From positions 1,426,001 through 1,490,000 of the forward strand of contig OZ244906.1 of assembly GCA_965221655.1 (NCBI GenBank): a stretch of 64,000 nucleotides of DNA. The letters are read 5' to 3'. Positions 1 to 9,024 of this stretch are shown here, piece after piece. This stretch comes from Bin107 sp965221655 (GTDB lineage: Bacteria > UBA8248). The first letter of the stretch is position 1. The number at the start of each line of letters is the position of its first letter. The translations under genes and the position numbers were made by a program. The notes under the pieces are model-generated. The model ran no database searches. It was given only the letters and a program-made list of their open reading frames with translations, and was not told the DNA's origin.

Positions 1-149
1 TCGCCCATGCGCAGAAACGTGGCGTGCGCCCAGCCGGTGTCGGCCACCTGCACACGGTTCGGCTCGCAACCGAGTTTTTCGCAAAACATCTTCGTGGTGC
101 GCTCCATGTCGTCGGTAATCAGTCCTACGTGATGAATCTTCTTGAACAT
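1..149 (-). CDS. VOC (glyoxalase-type) protein, partial
   Basis: Only the N-terminal 49 codons lie in the window; the gene runs off the left edge. The start ATG is at 149, preceded on the minus strand by an AGGAG Shine-Dalgarno. The peptide begins MFKKIHHVGLITDDMERT, the usual first beta strand of the vicinal-oxygen-chelate fold, where the His of HHVG is normally a metal ligand. Methylmalonyl-CoA epimerase and lactoylglutathione lyase start in this way, but the visible part cannot tell them apart. It is divergent from the Liv operon. Confidence 0.75.
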   Translation of the reverse strand, partial: MFKKIHHVGLITDDMERTTKMFCEKLGCEPNRVQVADTGWAHATFLRMG

Positions 150-292
150 CGTATGGCTCTCCTGGAAGAATTTTTCGCAAACGCTCCTCACTTTCGCGCA
201 GCTTCGCATAAGAGACACACGCGCCGCCCAATGTCAAAAAGACACGCCCTCCCACCGCCCCGCCTGCCGAACGTCTCGTGACGCACTGGGCT

Positions 293-311
293 CGAAAACG
301 GCCCGTTTTCG
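293..311. promoter_or_regulatory. Inverted repeat just upstream of the Liv promoter -35 box
   Basis: A perfect inverted repeat with 9-base arms (CGAAAACGG / CCGTTTTCG) and one central base ends five bases before the TTGACA at 316. Its size and place fit a transcription-factor operator, possibly an activator site. No regulator gene is adjacent, so the partner is unknown. The rest of the 150-520 gap is leader sequence with no gene visible. Confidence 0.4.
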
Positions 312-315
312 CTTG

Positions 316-344
316 TTGACACCGAAACGGCGAGACCCTATGAT
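316..344 (+). promoter_or_regulatory. Sigma-70 type promoter of the Liv operon
   Basis: TTGACA (316-321), a 17-base spacer and TATGAT (339-344) make a near-consensus promoter facing the binding-protein gene. Transcription would start near 351, leaving an untranslated leader of about 170 bases before the ATG at 521. Confidence 0.7.
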
Positions 345-520
345 TTTTGGCTCACTGTAGAAAAGCGGAAACAGACGGGACGGAAGCACCCGCGAGAACG
401 TTTTCACCTTGCGGAAGAAACCACATACACGGGGAGCGTTTCTCGTCATGATTCGTCTGTTTGCGCGAAGCCGCCGCTGAACGACTGCATCTCATTCAGC
501 CACTACCAGGAGGAGCATTC

Positions 521-1804
521 ATGAGTCGCTTGGACCGCAGAAAATTCTTGAAAGGCGCAGGCCTCATCGGCGGCGTCGTCGCCGCGCAAACCGCGCCCCC
601 CTTCCTGAAAGAGGGGCTCGGCGCCCGCCCGATCAAGTGGGGCTCCATCCACCCGACGACGGGTCCCTACTCCACCGAGGCTTTCGACCAGGTGGAAGGC
701 GTGAAGGTCGCCATCGAGGACGTCAACAAGGAAGGCGGCGTGGACGGGCGCGAGATAAAGCTTCTGTTCCGTGACGATCAGTTCAAGTGGGACCAGACGA
801 CCACCCACGCCCTCGACCTGATCGACAACCACAGGGTGGACTTCATCGCTGGCTCCATGGTCGGGCCCGAGGAAATCCGTCTCAACGAGTTCTCCCGCAA
901 GCGCAAGATCATCTATGCCAACTATCCCCAGCACATCCTCTCCACGCCGGGGAACGCCAGCAAGATGTCGCCCCTGTTCTTCACGGCGAACACCACGCCC
1001 TATCAGTTGGCCGCGAGTTCGCTTACCTACATCGCCAAGAACAACGTCGGCAAAAAGATTCACTGCCTGTTCGACGACTACATCTGGCCCAAGATGTTCA
1101 TTCCCGCCTTCAACAAGCTGACGAAGGACTTCAACCTCTCCTGGAACGCGAACAGTTCCGTCTCGTGGGTGCCCTTCCCGACCTCGATGGACTATTCCGC
1201 GACGTTCCCGAGAATTTTGAAGGAAAAGCCCGACGTCCTCTACGTGCTGTGTTGGGGGCAGCGTCAGGTCGCCTTCGTCAAGCAGGCGCGTGAAGCCGGT
1301 CTCGACAAGAAGGTGAAGATCGTCCTCGGCGCCACGGAGATCACCATCCCTGAGGCGGCGGGTCCCGGTTCGTATGAGGGCTTCAACGCGGCCATCATGT
1401 GGCACCCCTCTCTTGCGAGCAAATACCCGGCCGCAGGCGTGCTGAACAAAAAGTTCCTCGAGCGCCGCAAGCGTCCGTGTTCGAGCTACGGAATGCTCGC
1501 CCACGACCTCACGCGGCTGATTCTCGACACGGCGCGCGAGACGAAGCTCTACAAGCGGCGCGACCACTTCAAGCTCGCGCGCGTGCTGGAAGGCAAGAAA
1601 TTCCAGTACAGCAAGGGTGAGTGCCAGATTCGCGCCTGCGACCACGTGTGCATCTCCGAGGTCTTCGTGCTGCGCGGCAAGTCGAAGGCCGAGATGAAGC
1701 ATCCCATCGATCATCTCGAGGTCATCGGCTCCTCGAGCGGTGAAGGCAACACCGTCTCCTGCGAGGCGAAAGGCCTGAAGGGCCCCGCCAGCGCAAGGAG
1801 CTAG
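521..1804 (+). CDS. Branched-chain amino acid/amide-type ABC transporter substrate-binding protein
   Basis: Periplasmic binding protein (427 aa) that should deliver ligand to the LivHMGF complex encoded just downstream. The ATG at 521 follows AGGAGGA (508-514); an upstream in-frame start at 461 would bury the signal peptide. Residues 1-30 form a twin-arginine signal (DRRKFLKGAG, then a hydrophobic stretch). The body is a Peripla_BP_6/Leu-Ile-Val-binding domain, seen in GSIHPTTGPYST and GVDGREIKLLFRDD. The ligand cannot be read from sequence; amides, urea and short-chain amines are alternatives to amino acids. A strong hairpin separates it from livH. Confidence 0.88.
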   Translation: MSRLDRRKFLKGAGLIGGVVAAQTAPPFLKEGLGARPIKWGSIHPTTGPYSTEAFDQVEGVKVAIEDVNKEGGVDGREIKLLFRDDQFKWDQTTTHALDLIDNHRVDFIAGSMVGPEEIRLNEFSRKRKIIYANYPQHILSTPGNASKMSPLFFTANTTPYQLAASSLTYIAKNNVGKKIHCLFDDYIWPKMFIPAFNKLTKDFNLSWNANSSVSWVPFPTSMDYSATFPRILKEKPDVLYVLCWGQRQVAFVKQAREAGLDKKVKIVLGATEITIPEAAGPGSYEGFNAAIMWHPSLASKYPAAGVLNKKFLERRKRPCSSYGMLAHDLTRLILDTARETKLYKRRDHFKLARVLEGKKFQYSKGECQIRACDHVCISEVFVLRGKSKAEMKHPIDHLEVIGSSSGEGNTVSCEAKGLKGPASARS

Positions 1805-1837
1805 CGGCAACGCATAGAGAGACTCTTCGCGTACCGA

Positions 1838-1867
1838 CCGGGGCGGCCGGACTTCCGGCCGCCCCGG
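1838..1867 (+). other. Strong intercistronic hairpin between binding-protein and permease genes
   Basis: Perfect 13-bp GC-only arms (1838-1850 and 1855-1867) around the loop ACTT, starting 33 bases after the binding-protein stop. There is no T-run after it, so it is not a standard terminator. In many transport operons such a stem protects the binding-protein mRNA and sets its excess over the permease; that role is inferred here. Confidence 0.6.
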
Positions 1868-1953
1868 CTTTGGGCGCGCGGCGTTTGACAAACGCGACTT
1901 TTCATCCTAGAGATTTACCTTCTTGCGTCCTTCCCGTCTTCAAGGAGCACGCT

Positions 1954-2934
1954 TTGCCAAGCGGCGGTATCGAATTCTCCGAGTTCGTCCAGCACCTGTT
2001 TCTGGGGCTGGTGCAGGGTTCCTTCTGGGTGCTGCTGGCCCTGGGGCTCTCGATCGTGTTCGGGCTGATGGGCATCATCAACTTCGGGCACGGCGCCTTC
2101 TACATGCTGGGCGCGTACGTGGGGTTCACGGTTTCCGATCTCGTGTTCTCACCGCTGTTTGGGCCGAACACGGGCTTCATCATGGCTCTCGCCATCGTGC
2201 CCGTGGTCATGTTCATGCTGGGGATGATCTTTGAGAAGTACGTCATCAGCAACATATACAACACGGAGAACGAGCGCTTCTCGGGCGTTTTGATCATGTT
2301 CGGCATGTCCATCTTCCTGCCCGACTTCGTCCGCTTCATTTGGGGCCGGCCGGGAAAACCCTTCAACATACCGCCCATGTTCCAGTTCTCCCTCCTCAAG
2401 ACGGGCACCCTCGACATCACGGCTTACAGGAGCTTCGCCATCATCACCGCGGCGGTTCTCGTTGCCCTGTTGTGGCTGCTCATCTACCGAACGAACCTGG
2501 GGATGATGATTCGCGCGGGCACCAACAACAACACTATGGTGAAGGTGCTGGGGATCAACGTGTCGCGCATCTGGAGGCTCACGTTCGGCCTGGGCATCGC
2601 ACTGGCGGGATTCTCGGGCGTCATGATAGCGCCTCTGTTCGCGGTGGACGCCACGATGGGCGAACTGATTCTCGTGCAGACCTTCATCGTGGTGGTCGTC
2701 GGCGGGATGGGGAGTTTCATCGGCCCTGTGATCGGCGGGCTCATTTTGGGTCAGCTCTGGGCGCTCACGCCCCTGGTGGGCAGAACCCAGTACGTCGTAC
2801 AGAACTGGACGGGAACGGTGATAGGTCCCGATTTCTGGGAGAAGGCGTCCGACATCCTGCTCTTCTTCGTCATGGCGATTATCCTTCTTCTGAGACCAAG
2901 GGGGCTGTTCGGCCAGGAAGGCGCTTTCGACTAA
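1954..2934 (+). CDS. livH: Branched-chain amino acid-type ABC transporter permease LivH
   Basis: Inner-membrane permease of the LivH family (326 aa from the TTG at 1954). TTG is preferred because AAGGAG (1942-1947) sits six bases before it; the ORF is open back to 1870, but that stretch lacks a ribosome site and is not hydrophobic. The reading has about eight membrane segments and the LivH hallmark near the N-terminus (LGLSIVFGLMGIINFGHGAFYMLGAY). The C-terminus (FFVMAIILLLRPRGLFG) is also typical. It should pair with LivM to form the channel. Thirty-two bases separate its stop from the livM start. Confidence 0.9.
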   Translation: MPSGGIEFSEFVQHLFLGLVQGSFWVLLALGLSIVFGLMGIINFGHGAFYMLGAYVGFTVSDLVFSPLFGPNTGFIMALAIVPVVMFMLGMIFEKYVISNIYNTENERFSGVLIMFGMSIFLPDFVRFIWGRPGKPFNIPPMFQFSLLKTGTLDITAYRSFAIITAAVLVALLWLLIYRTNLGMMIRAGTNNNTMVKVLGINVSRIWRLTFGLGIALAGFSGVMIAPLFAVDATMGELILVQTFIVVVVGGMGSFIGPVIGGLILGQLWALTPLVGRTQYVVQNWTGTVIGPDFWEKASDILLFFVMAIILLLRPRGLFGQEGAFD

Positions 2935-2966
2935 AAATCCGTTTCGTCCCGGGAGAGATCTCCAAA

Positions 2967-4169
2967 GTGGATACCGCGTTTCCCAAAAATCGCTTCACGC
3001 CCAAGGAGTTCTGGGCGTGGCTCATGGAAATTTTCGACAACTACGGCATCCTGATCCTTGCGGGCTTCCTGCTCATCTACCCGTTCGTGTTCGACAGCCT
3101 CAACGACTCCATCATCTGGCTCGAGGACAACGACTGGGAGGCGTCCGCGGAGGTTCTCGCGGAACTCCGCGGCTTCGTGCCGAGCACGCCTCTGATGATC
3201 CAGATTCTCATCTACACGCTGTTCGGCGTCGCCTTCAACATCCTGCTCGGCAACACGGGAATGCTCAGCCTCGGCCATTGCGCCTTCTTCGGCGTGGGCG
3301 GCTACACCGTGGGCATCATGCACGCCTGGATCAAACCCGGCACCTACGCTCCCGACTGGATGGTCTCCTTCTTCAAGCTGCTGCCGCTGGAAATCTCGCT
3401 CATCACCTGCTTCGTGGTTTCCACCTTCGTCGCCTGGCTCATCGGCACCATTTGCAGCTCGAAGCGCGGTGTGTATTTCGCCATGGTCACGCTCTCCATC
3501 AGCATGATCTTCTACTACTCCGCGCAGACGTTCGACGACCTCACCGGCGGGACGGACGGGCTGGGAGGCCTCGAGAACATGCGGCTGGGCTCCATCGGCC
3601 TGCGCGTGGGCATCATGGACGCGAACATTACCTATTACTTCGTCTACATTCTGGGCGCCGTCTTCATCGCCGCCATCTGGCAAGTGCTGCGCTCGCCCTT
3701 TGGCCACGTGCTGCGTGCGATTCGTGAAAACGAGAATCGCGCGCGCATCTGCGGCTACGACGTGGCGAAGGTGCGCCTCATCGCGTTCACGATGAGCGGA
3801 GCCGTCTCGGGAGTTGCGGGTGCTCTGGCGATCATATACGGAGAGAGCGTGCCCATAGAGAACATCCACTTCATCACCTCGGGGCAGATCGTCATCATCA
3901 CCCTCTTCGGCGGTGCGGGCACCTTTTTGGGGCCGGCCATCGGGTCGTTCATCTACTGGTATCTGCGGCAGCTGATGAGCGTGGAATTCGTAAAATATCT
4001 GGCCATCTTCCAATACTGGGAAGCGTGGGTGGGCGGCATCTTTGTGCTGATCGTGCTCTTCGTACCCTCGGGCATTCTGGGCACCATCCGCAACGCAACC
4101 CTCGAATACCGGGAAAAGAAACTGCTCGAAAAAGAGGGCGCGGCACAAGCGGCTGCCGACCCGGAATAG
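2967..4169 (+). CDS. livM: Branched-chain amino acid-type ABC transporter permease LivM
   Basis: Second permease subunit (400 aa). The GTG at 2967 follows GGGAGAGA (2951-2958); a later ATG at 3024 is an alternative. Family landmarks are NILLGNTGMLSLGHCAFFGVGGYT, the loop LRAIRENENRARICGYD that contacts the ATPases, and FGGAGTFLGPAIGS near the end. An N-terminal segment of about 90 residues before the first conserved motif is longer than in many LivM proteins and contains an acidic loop (LEDNDWE). The gene is followed 12 bases later by livG. Confidence 0.9.
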   Translation: MDTAFPKNRFTPKEFWAWLMEIFDNYGILILAGFLLIYPFVFDSLNDSIIWLEDNDWEASAEVLAELRGFVPSTPLMIQILIYTLFGVAFNILLGNTGMLSLGHCAFFGVGGYTVGIMHAWIKPGTYAPDWMVSFFKLLPLEISLITCFVVSTFVAWLIGTICSSKRGVYFAMVTLSISMIFYYSAQTFDDLTGGTDGLGGLENMRLGSIGLRVGIMDANITYYFVYILGAVFIAAIWQVLRSPFGHVLRAIRENENRARICGYDVAKVRLIAFTMSGAVSGVAGALAIIYGESVPIENIHFITSGQIVIITLFGGAGTFLGPAIGSFIYWYLRQLMSVEFVKYLAIFQYWEAWVGGIFVLIVLFVPSGILGTIRNATLEYREKKLLEKEGAAQAAADPE

Positions 4170-4181
4170 CGGAAACGTAAA

Positions 4182-4916
4182 ATGCCCATCCTCGAAACGA
4201 AAAACCTGAGCAAGCACTTCGACGCCCTCGTCGCCGTGGACAGCGTGAACTATTCCGTCGAGCCCGGCGAGTTGCGCTCCATCATCGGCCCCAACGGCGC
4301 GGGCAAAACGACCTTCTTCAACATGATCGCGGGCGATCTGATTCCCACCTCCGGCGAGGTCATCTTCGACGGCCTGGACGTCTCCAAGGTGCCCGCACAC
4401 GAGCGCTCCCACCTGGGAATAGGCCGCACCTACCAGATTACCAACATCTTCCCCAAGCTGAGCGTGCTGGAGAACATCCGCATCGCCGCACAATCGCGCA
4501 AGACGACGCTGAACCTGTGGTCGACCATCCACAAACACAAGGATTTGCTTGAGAAGGCCGACGCGATACTCGAACGCATCAACATGACGGACAAGCGCGC
4601 CGAGTTAGCCGGCACGCTCGCGCACGGCGAGCAACGCTACCTGGAGATCGGCATCGCGCTCGCCACCGACCCCAAGCTGCTCCTGCTCGACGAGCCGACA
4701 GCGGGCATGAGCCCCGAGGAAACGATTCAGACGGGCGAGTTCATCAAGAGCCTGGCCGACCCGCTTACCGTCGTCCTCGTAGAGCACGACATGGAAGTGG
4801 TGCTGGGCATTTCGGACAAGATCACCGTGCTGCACAACGGCGCCTTTCTCGCCGAGGGCACGGTGGAAGAAGTGCGCGCCAATGCCGAGGTGCAGCGCGT
4901 ATACCTGAGGGAATGA
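4182..4916 (+). CDS. livG: Branched-chain amino acid-type ABC transporter ATP-binding protein LivG
   Basis: Cytoplasmic ATPase subunit (244 aa). It has Walker A GPNGAGKTTFFN, the signature LAHGEQRYLEIG, Walker B LLLLDEPTAG and the switch histidine in VEHDME. A LAHGEQ or LAYGQQ form of the signature is normal in LivG/UrtD proteins. Its last codons overlap the livF start (ATGA at 4913-4916), indicating translational coupling. It should form a heterodimer with LivF to energise the LivHM pore. Confidence 0.93.
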   Translation: MPILETKNLSKHFDALVAVDSVNYSVEPGELRSIIGPNGAGKTTFFNMIAGDLIPTSGEVIFDGLDVSKVPAHERSHLGIGRTYQITNIFPKLSVLENIRIAAQSRKTTLNLWSTIHKHKDLLEKADAILERINMTDKRAELAGTLAHGEQRYLEIGIALATDPKLLLLDEPTAGMSPEETIQTGEFIKSLADPLTVVLVEHDMEVVLGISDKITVLHNGAFLAEGTVEEVRANAEVQRVYLRE

Positions 4917-5620
4917 TGCTGGAAGTAGATTCCATCAACACCTATTACGGGCTGAGCCACGTACTCCACGACCTGAGCCTCCGCGTAGACGAGGGCGAGG
5001 CCGTAGCCTTCCTCGGAAGGAACGGAGCCGGCAAATCCACCACCATGAAGACGATCATGGGGTTGCTGACGCCCCAGAGCGGCCGGATCACGATGGAGGA
5101 AAACGACATCACCCAGGCCGAGGCGCACACCGTCTCGCAGGCGGGAATTTCGTGGATTCCCGAGGACCGGCAGGTGTTCACCAACCTCACCGTCTTCGAA
5201 AACCTCAAGATCAGCCGCATTCCCATCGACGGGGGCAAAGACCTCGACTCCCACCTCGACTGGATTTTCTCCCTCTTCCCGCGCCTCAAGGAACGCATCA
5301 ACAACAAGGGGAACCAGTTGAGCGGCGGCGAGCAACAGATGCTCACCATGGCACGCGGGCTGGGGACGGAGCCCAAGCTCATCATGGTGGACGAGCCCAC
5401 CGAGGGACTCATGCCCGCCTACGTCGAAACCATCGAAAACGTGCTGGTGGAGATCCAGAAAAAAGGCATCGCCATTCTGCTCGTGGAGCAGAACTTCCGC
5501 ATGGCGCTCAACATCACGAAGCGAGCCTATTTGATCGAGAAGGGCATCATCCAGTGGGAAGGCGCTTCCGCCGACCTGCTCGAGGACAAGGATACCCGCA
5601 TGAGGTATCTGGGCGTCTAG
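4913..5620 (+). CDS. livF: Branched-chain amino acid-type ABC transporter ATP-binding protein LivF
   Basis: Second ATPase (235 aa), last gene of the Liv operon. It shows Walker A GRNGAGKSTTMK, a canonical LSGGEQQML signature and Walker B LIMVDEPTEGLMP, the latter typical of LivF. Two ATGs (4913, 4916) are possible; the first overlaps the livG stop. The stop codon overlaps by four bases with the stop of the convergent PaaK-like gene, leaving no room for a separate terminator. Confidence 0.93.
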   Translation: MMLEVDSINTYYGLSHVLHDLSLRVDEGEAVAFLGRNGAGKSTTMKTIMGLLTPQSGRITMEENDITQAEAHTVSQAGISWIPEDRQVFTNLTVFENLKISRIPIDGGKDLDSHLDWIFSLFPRLKERINNKGNQLSGGEQQMLTMARGLGTEPKLIMVDEPTEGLMPAYVETIENVLVEIQKKGIAILLVEQNFRMALNITKRAYLIEKGIIQWEGASADLLEDKDTRMRYLGV

Positions 5621-7014
5621 CGAGACGCCCGCCTCTCCCCGGTTTCTCCCCCGGCCGGCCGCGTTGCCTCCACAAGGGAGCGCTCGTCCACCAGGCGGCG
5701 CGCTTTCACGTCGCGCATCGGGTCGTGAATGACGCCCGGGGCCACGAACTCGACGCGGGGCCTTATCATCACCGCTTCGCGCACCTGCTCCGGCACCGAC
5801 TCTGCGAGCCTGCCCCGCTCGGCATCCTCGGCCTCAAGGTGGATGACCATCTCGTCCATCGAGTCCACGTCGCCGGGCGCCGATTTGCGAATCCTGAGCT
5901 GGAACTCGCGTATCGCCCGCTCTTTCGCCAGCAGATCGAAGACTATCTCGGGGTTCATCAGCATCCCGCGCACCTTGAGCAAGTCGCCCGTACGACGGGG
6001 TGCTCGAACGATGCGCTCGCCCAGGCGCCCGCAAACCGGACACGGCTCCCACCGCAGGGCGATGAGGTCTCCGATGAGGTAGCGCAGGAACACCGTGCCG
6101 CGGCGGTGTAAGTGCGTGAGGGCTATCGCCCCCTCCTCTCCCTCGGGCACGGGCGCACCCGTCTCGGGGTTCACCACCTCGAGCAGGTACAAATCGGGGA
6201 CGACGTTGTGGGGCATCGCCTCGTTCGCACACTGCACGAGGCCACCCTGCATCTCCGTCGCCGCGTAGCGCACCCGCACCTGCGGGTCGCGCGCGCCGAA
6301 GTGCCGCAGGTGGTCCATGTACTCTTCGCGCAAGGCGTCGCTCACGGCCTCTCCCGTGGTGAGCACCATGCGCGCCTGGGGGAGGGCGACGTCCCGCTCC
6401 CGCGCTCTTCGCAAGAACCTGCGGACGAAGCTCGGTACCCCCCATATGACGGTGGCTCCCGAGGCGGACACCACGTCGACAGCCTCATCGAGAGACCTTC
6501 GGACGGGGTAGTCGGGGTGCGGGCTGCCCGTCAGTGCACTCACCACGGGCAAGCCCATAATTTCCGCCGAGCGCACGCAACAGAGAAACCCACCCAGGGG
6601 CATGGGCGAGAGCGGATAGAGGTTCGCTATCACGTCTCCCGACCGCAAGCCTTCCACCTCGTTGCAAATTCGCGCCTGGAGCATGATGTGGTACTGGTCA
6701 TGCGTGGTGTTGAAAAAAGGCGACGGCCGCCCGCTCGTGGTTCCCGTGGTGTAGGCCACGTTCCACATCGTGCGCTCCTCGAAGGGCAACTCGGGCAGCC
6801 AGGCGGGGTCGAGGGTAAAATCCTCAGGCGCTTCCATAAAATCTTCTTTTCGCGTCAGCGGAATTTTGGGCAAATCGTCCACGTCCCGAATCGCCTCGGG
6901 GATGATGTTCGCCTCGGCGAAGCGGCGCTTGTAGAACGGATGCGCACGCCCACACAGAGCTACCATGCGCCGCAGACGCTTTCGCCTCACCTCGTGCAAC
7001 TCTTGCTCGTTCAC
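5617..7014 (-). CDS. PaaK-like adenylate-forming enzyme (phenylacetate-CoA ligase family)
   Basis: A 465-residue member of the phenylacetate-CoA ligase branch of the adenylating superfamily, which makes an acyl-AMP and then the CoA thioester. The phosphate loop is YTTGTTSGRPSPF near residue 90. RYLIGDL and RTGDLLKVRGMLMNPEIVF mark the end of the large domain and the hinge into the C-terminal lid. It is slightly longer than classical PaaK (about 430-440 aa), with a charged tail rich in Arg and Glu. No phenylacetate genes flank it, so the acid it activates is unknown. A cytochrome gene lies 18 bases upstream on the same strand. Confidence 0.8.
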   Translation of the reverse strand: MNEQELHEVRRKRLRRMVALCGRAHPFYKRRFAEANIIPEAIRDVDDLPKIPLTRKEDFMEAPEDFTLDPAWLPELPFEERTMWNVAYTTGTTSGRPSPFFNTTHDQYHIMLQARICNEVEGLRSGDVIANLYPLSPMPLGGFLCCVRSAEIMGLPVVSALTGSPHPDYPVRRSLDEAVDVVSASGATVIWGVPSFVRRFLRRARERDVALPQARMVLTTGEAVSDALREEYMDHLRHFGARDPQVRVRYAATEMQGGLVQCANEAMPHNVVPDLYLLEVVNPETGAPVPEGEEGAIALTHLHRRGTVFLRYLIGDLIALRWEPCPVCGRLGERIVRAPRRTGDLLKVRGMLMNPEIVFDLLAKERAIREFQLRIRKSAPGDVDSMDEMVIHLEAEDAERGRLAESVPEQVREAVMIRPRVEFVAPGVIHDPMRDVKARRLVDERSLVEATRPAGGETGERRASR

Positions 7015-7032
7015 CGGGTCTCGCTCCCGTCC

Positions 7033-7431
7033 CTAGAAAATTCCGGCCGCGCGCTGGAGACTGCGCACGTATTGCACGATCAGGCGCACTTTCTCCGGGC
7101 CGACGCCCGGCACGGGCTGCATGTCGCCGAAATTCCAGTGGTGGCTCTTCACGCCGCGCGCCACCGCCCTGAAGAAAGCGGCGTCCCCGTGATGAGAGGG
7201 CTCATAAATCCTGTGCACCAGCGGAGGACCGATTCGCGAACCCCTCGCCCCCGGCCCGTGGCAGCGCATGCAGTGGCGCGCGAACAGCGATTTTCCTTCG
7301 GCAATTTGCGTCGCTCCCACGGAAGGAGCCGACGACAGTGTCCGCCCCGGCGGTTCGGGGCTGCGCGTCCACATGACGAGAACGGAAAAACCCGCCACCA
7401 GAAAAAGACCCGCCGCAAGCGCCCGTTGCAT
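7033..7431 (-). CDS. Small membrane-anchored or secreted c-type cytochrome
   Basis: A 132-residue single-haem cytochrome c. Residues 1-20 form a signal peptide or N-terminal anchor. The haem site CMRCH is at residues 54-58, and a Met in NFGDMQPVPG is the likely sixth ligand. It acts on the periplasmic side of the inner membrane as an electron carrier. It lies just upstream of the PaaK-like gene on the same strand with an 18-base gap, so co-transcription is likely, though a functional link is not obvious. Confidence 0.82.
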   Translation of the reverse strand: MQRALAAGLFLVAGFSVLVMWTRSPEPPGRTLSSAPSVGATQIAEGKSLFARHCMRCHGPGARGSRIGPPLVHRIYEPSHHGDAAFFRAVARGVKSHHWNFGDMQPVPGVGPEKVRLIVQYVRSLQRAAGIF

Positions 7432-7573
7432 CGCCCATTCCTCCTGCTACCGAGAGTCTTCCGCACAGGCGGCGAACATTTTGGGGGTTCGTTCGAAATC
7501 ATCACGACTCCCGACGACGCGAACGCCCGCACATCTTAAAGGGATTTCTCCGCCGATTTCAAACTTCGGACGC

Positions 7574-8980
7574 TCATGCAGCCTCCGCCCGCATCTGGTC
7601 CCGCTCCCGCCAAAACCATGCCAGCAAAAGAGCGCCGCTCAGAATCTGGCTCCCGCTCACCGCCCACCAGACGCCCCCCGCGCCGATGAGGAGGGAAAGG
7701 GCGTAGGCCGCGGGAATCTGCATCCCCCAACGGACCACGCCCTCCACCACCATCGGGGGCTTTGAGCGCGAGGCGCCCTGAAACGCGCCTGCCACTACCC
7801 GGCGAATCGATTCCATCAGCAGGCCCGCACACAGGATTCTGAGCGCCATGACGCCCGTGGCGCTTTGCTTCATGCCAAAGAACGAGACGACCTCGCGCGC
7901 CCATGCGAACAGAACCAGGCTAGCGACTGCCATCAGGATGCCCAGGGCGGCGATGGCGAGCCACACCGTGCACTTCACGCGCTCGGGCTTTCCCGCACCC
8001 AGATTCTGGCCCACCAGCGTGCGCACCGAGGCTTGCAGCCCGAAACTCGGCATGCGGGCGAGCATCGTCACGCGATTGCCGATGCCCCAGGCCGCGAGGG
8101 CGTTCGCTCCGAACGGCGAGAGCATCCGCACCATCAACAACAAGGCGCTGCGCTCAAGCAGGTTTTGCGCCATGGCGGGCCACGCGAGGCGAACCACCCG
8201 GGAAATGGCAGCAGAACGCGGGCGCAAGTCCCGCCACCGCAGAACGAGTCGCGACTTGCCCCGAACGACGAAAACCAGCATCGTCAAAAAGCCGCCCAGC
8301 CTTCCCGCCCCGACTCCCAGAAAGACGCCCGCGATGCCCAGTGCAGGCACCGATCCGAAGCCGAACGCCAGGGCGGGGATGCAAACCACCGTCAGGGCCG
8401 TGGAGGCGACGACCCCCGCGATGGTGATGCCGGGCTCGCCCGTGCCCCGCAGAATCTGGCCCAGGACGAACATGCCCTCCACGGCGAGCAGTACGGCGAA
8501 CCCCGTCCGGACATAGACGACGCCCAGTTCGATCAGGATCGGGTCGCGCGTCATCAGCGCCATCATCGCCGGTGCGAGGGCGATTCCCAAAAACGTGGCG
8601 GCGAGGCCGAAGGCGCCGACCAGGAGCATCGTCTGCCCCGCCATGAGCGACGCCCCCTCGGCGTCGCCTGCGCCCACGCGCTGGGCCACGAGTGCCTGGC
8701 CCGCTATTCGCAGGCCGAAGGAAATTGAGCGGATGAACAACAAGACGATGAATCCCAGCGAAGCGGCGGCCAGAAAATCCGCCCCCATGCGGCCGAGCCA
8801 ATATATCTCGAGCAAGCCGTCGAGGTTGCGCAGGATGCGTTCTCCGCATATCGGCACCGAGAGGCGCGTAATCGCCCAGCCGATGGAGCCTCGCGTGTAG
8901 TCGTATCCGCGCGTTTTTCGGGAAGGGTTCAGTAGGCACACTCCAATGCAGGCAAAGATACCGAAAGGCGACGCATTCAT
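7574..8980 (-). CDS. MATE family multidrug/toxin efflux transporter
   Basis: An integral membrane exporter of the MATE (NorM-like) family, about 468 aa with roughly twelve hydrophobic segments in two similar halves. Typical text includes GQALVAQRVGAGDAEGA in the first half and VRTLVGQNLGAGKPERV in the second, the paired Q-x-x-G-A-G motifs of the family. The ATG at 8980 is chosen because the longer reading from 9055 would run under the start of the divergent M20 gene. The ribosome site is weak, so a slightly later start is possible. Substrates cannot be predicted. Confidence 0.85.
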   Translation of the reverse strand: MNASPFGIFACIGVCLLNPSRKTRGYDYTRGSIGWAITRLSVPICGERILRNLDGLLEIYWLGRMGADFLAAASLGFIVLLFIRSISFGLRIAGQALVAQRVGAGDAEGASLMAGQTMLLVGAFGLAATFLGIALAPAMMALMTRDPILIELGVVYVRTGFAVLLAVEGMFVLGQILRGTGEPGITIAGVVASTALTVVCIPALAFGFGSVPALGIAGVFLGVGAGRLGGFLTMLVFVVRGKSRLVLRWRDLRPRSAAISRVVRLAWPAMAQNLLERSALLLMVRMLSPFGANALAAWGIGNRVTMLARMPSFGLQASVRTLVGQNLGAGKPERVKCTVWLAIAALGILMAVASLVLFAWAREVVSFFGMKQSATGVMALRILCAGLLMESIRRVVAGAFQGASRSKPPMVVEGVVRWGMQIPAAYALSLLIGAGGVWWAVSGSQILSGALLLAWFWRERDQMRAEAA

Positions 8981-9024
8981 GATACGCTGGAAACCCTCCA
9001 GCGTTAACCACGGGAGAGAGCAGG

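Noticed and set aside
503..1891. Long minus-strand frame opposite the binding-protein gene
   Set aside because: Composition is typical of a high-GC antisense frame; the plus strand has a signal peptide, ribosome site and family motifs.
2340..2966. N-terminal extension of the livM frame over livH
   Set aside because: The segment is Arg/His-rich shadow sequence of livH; the GTG at 2967 with its own ribosome site is the sensible start.
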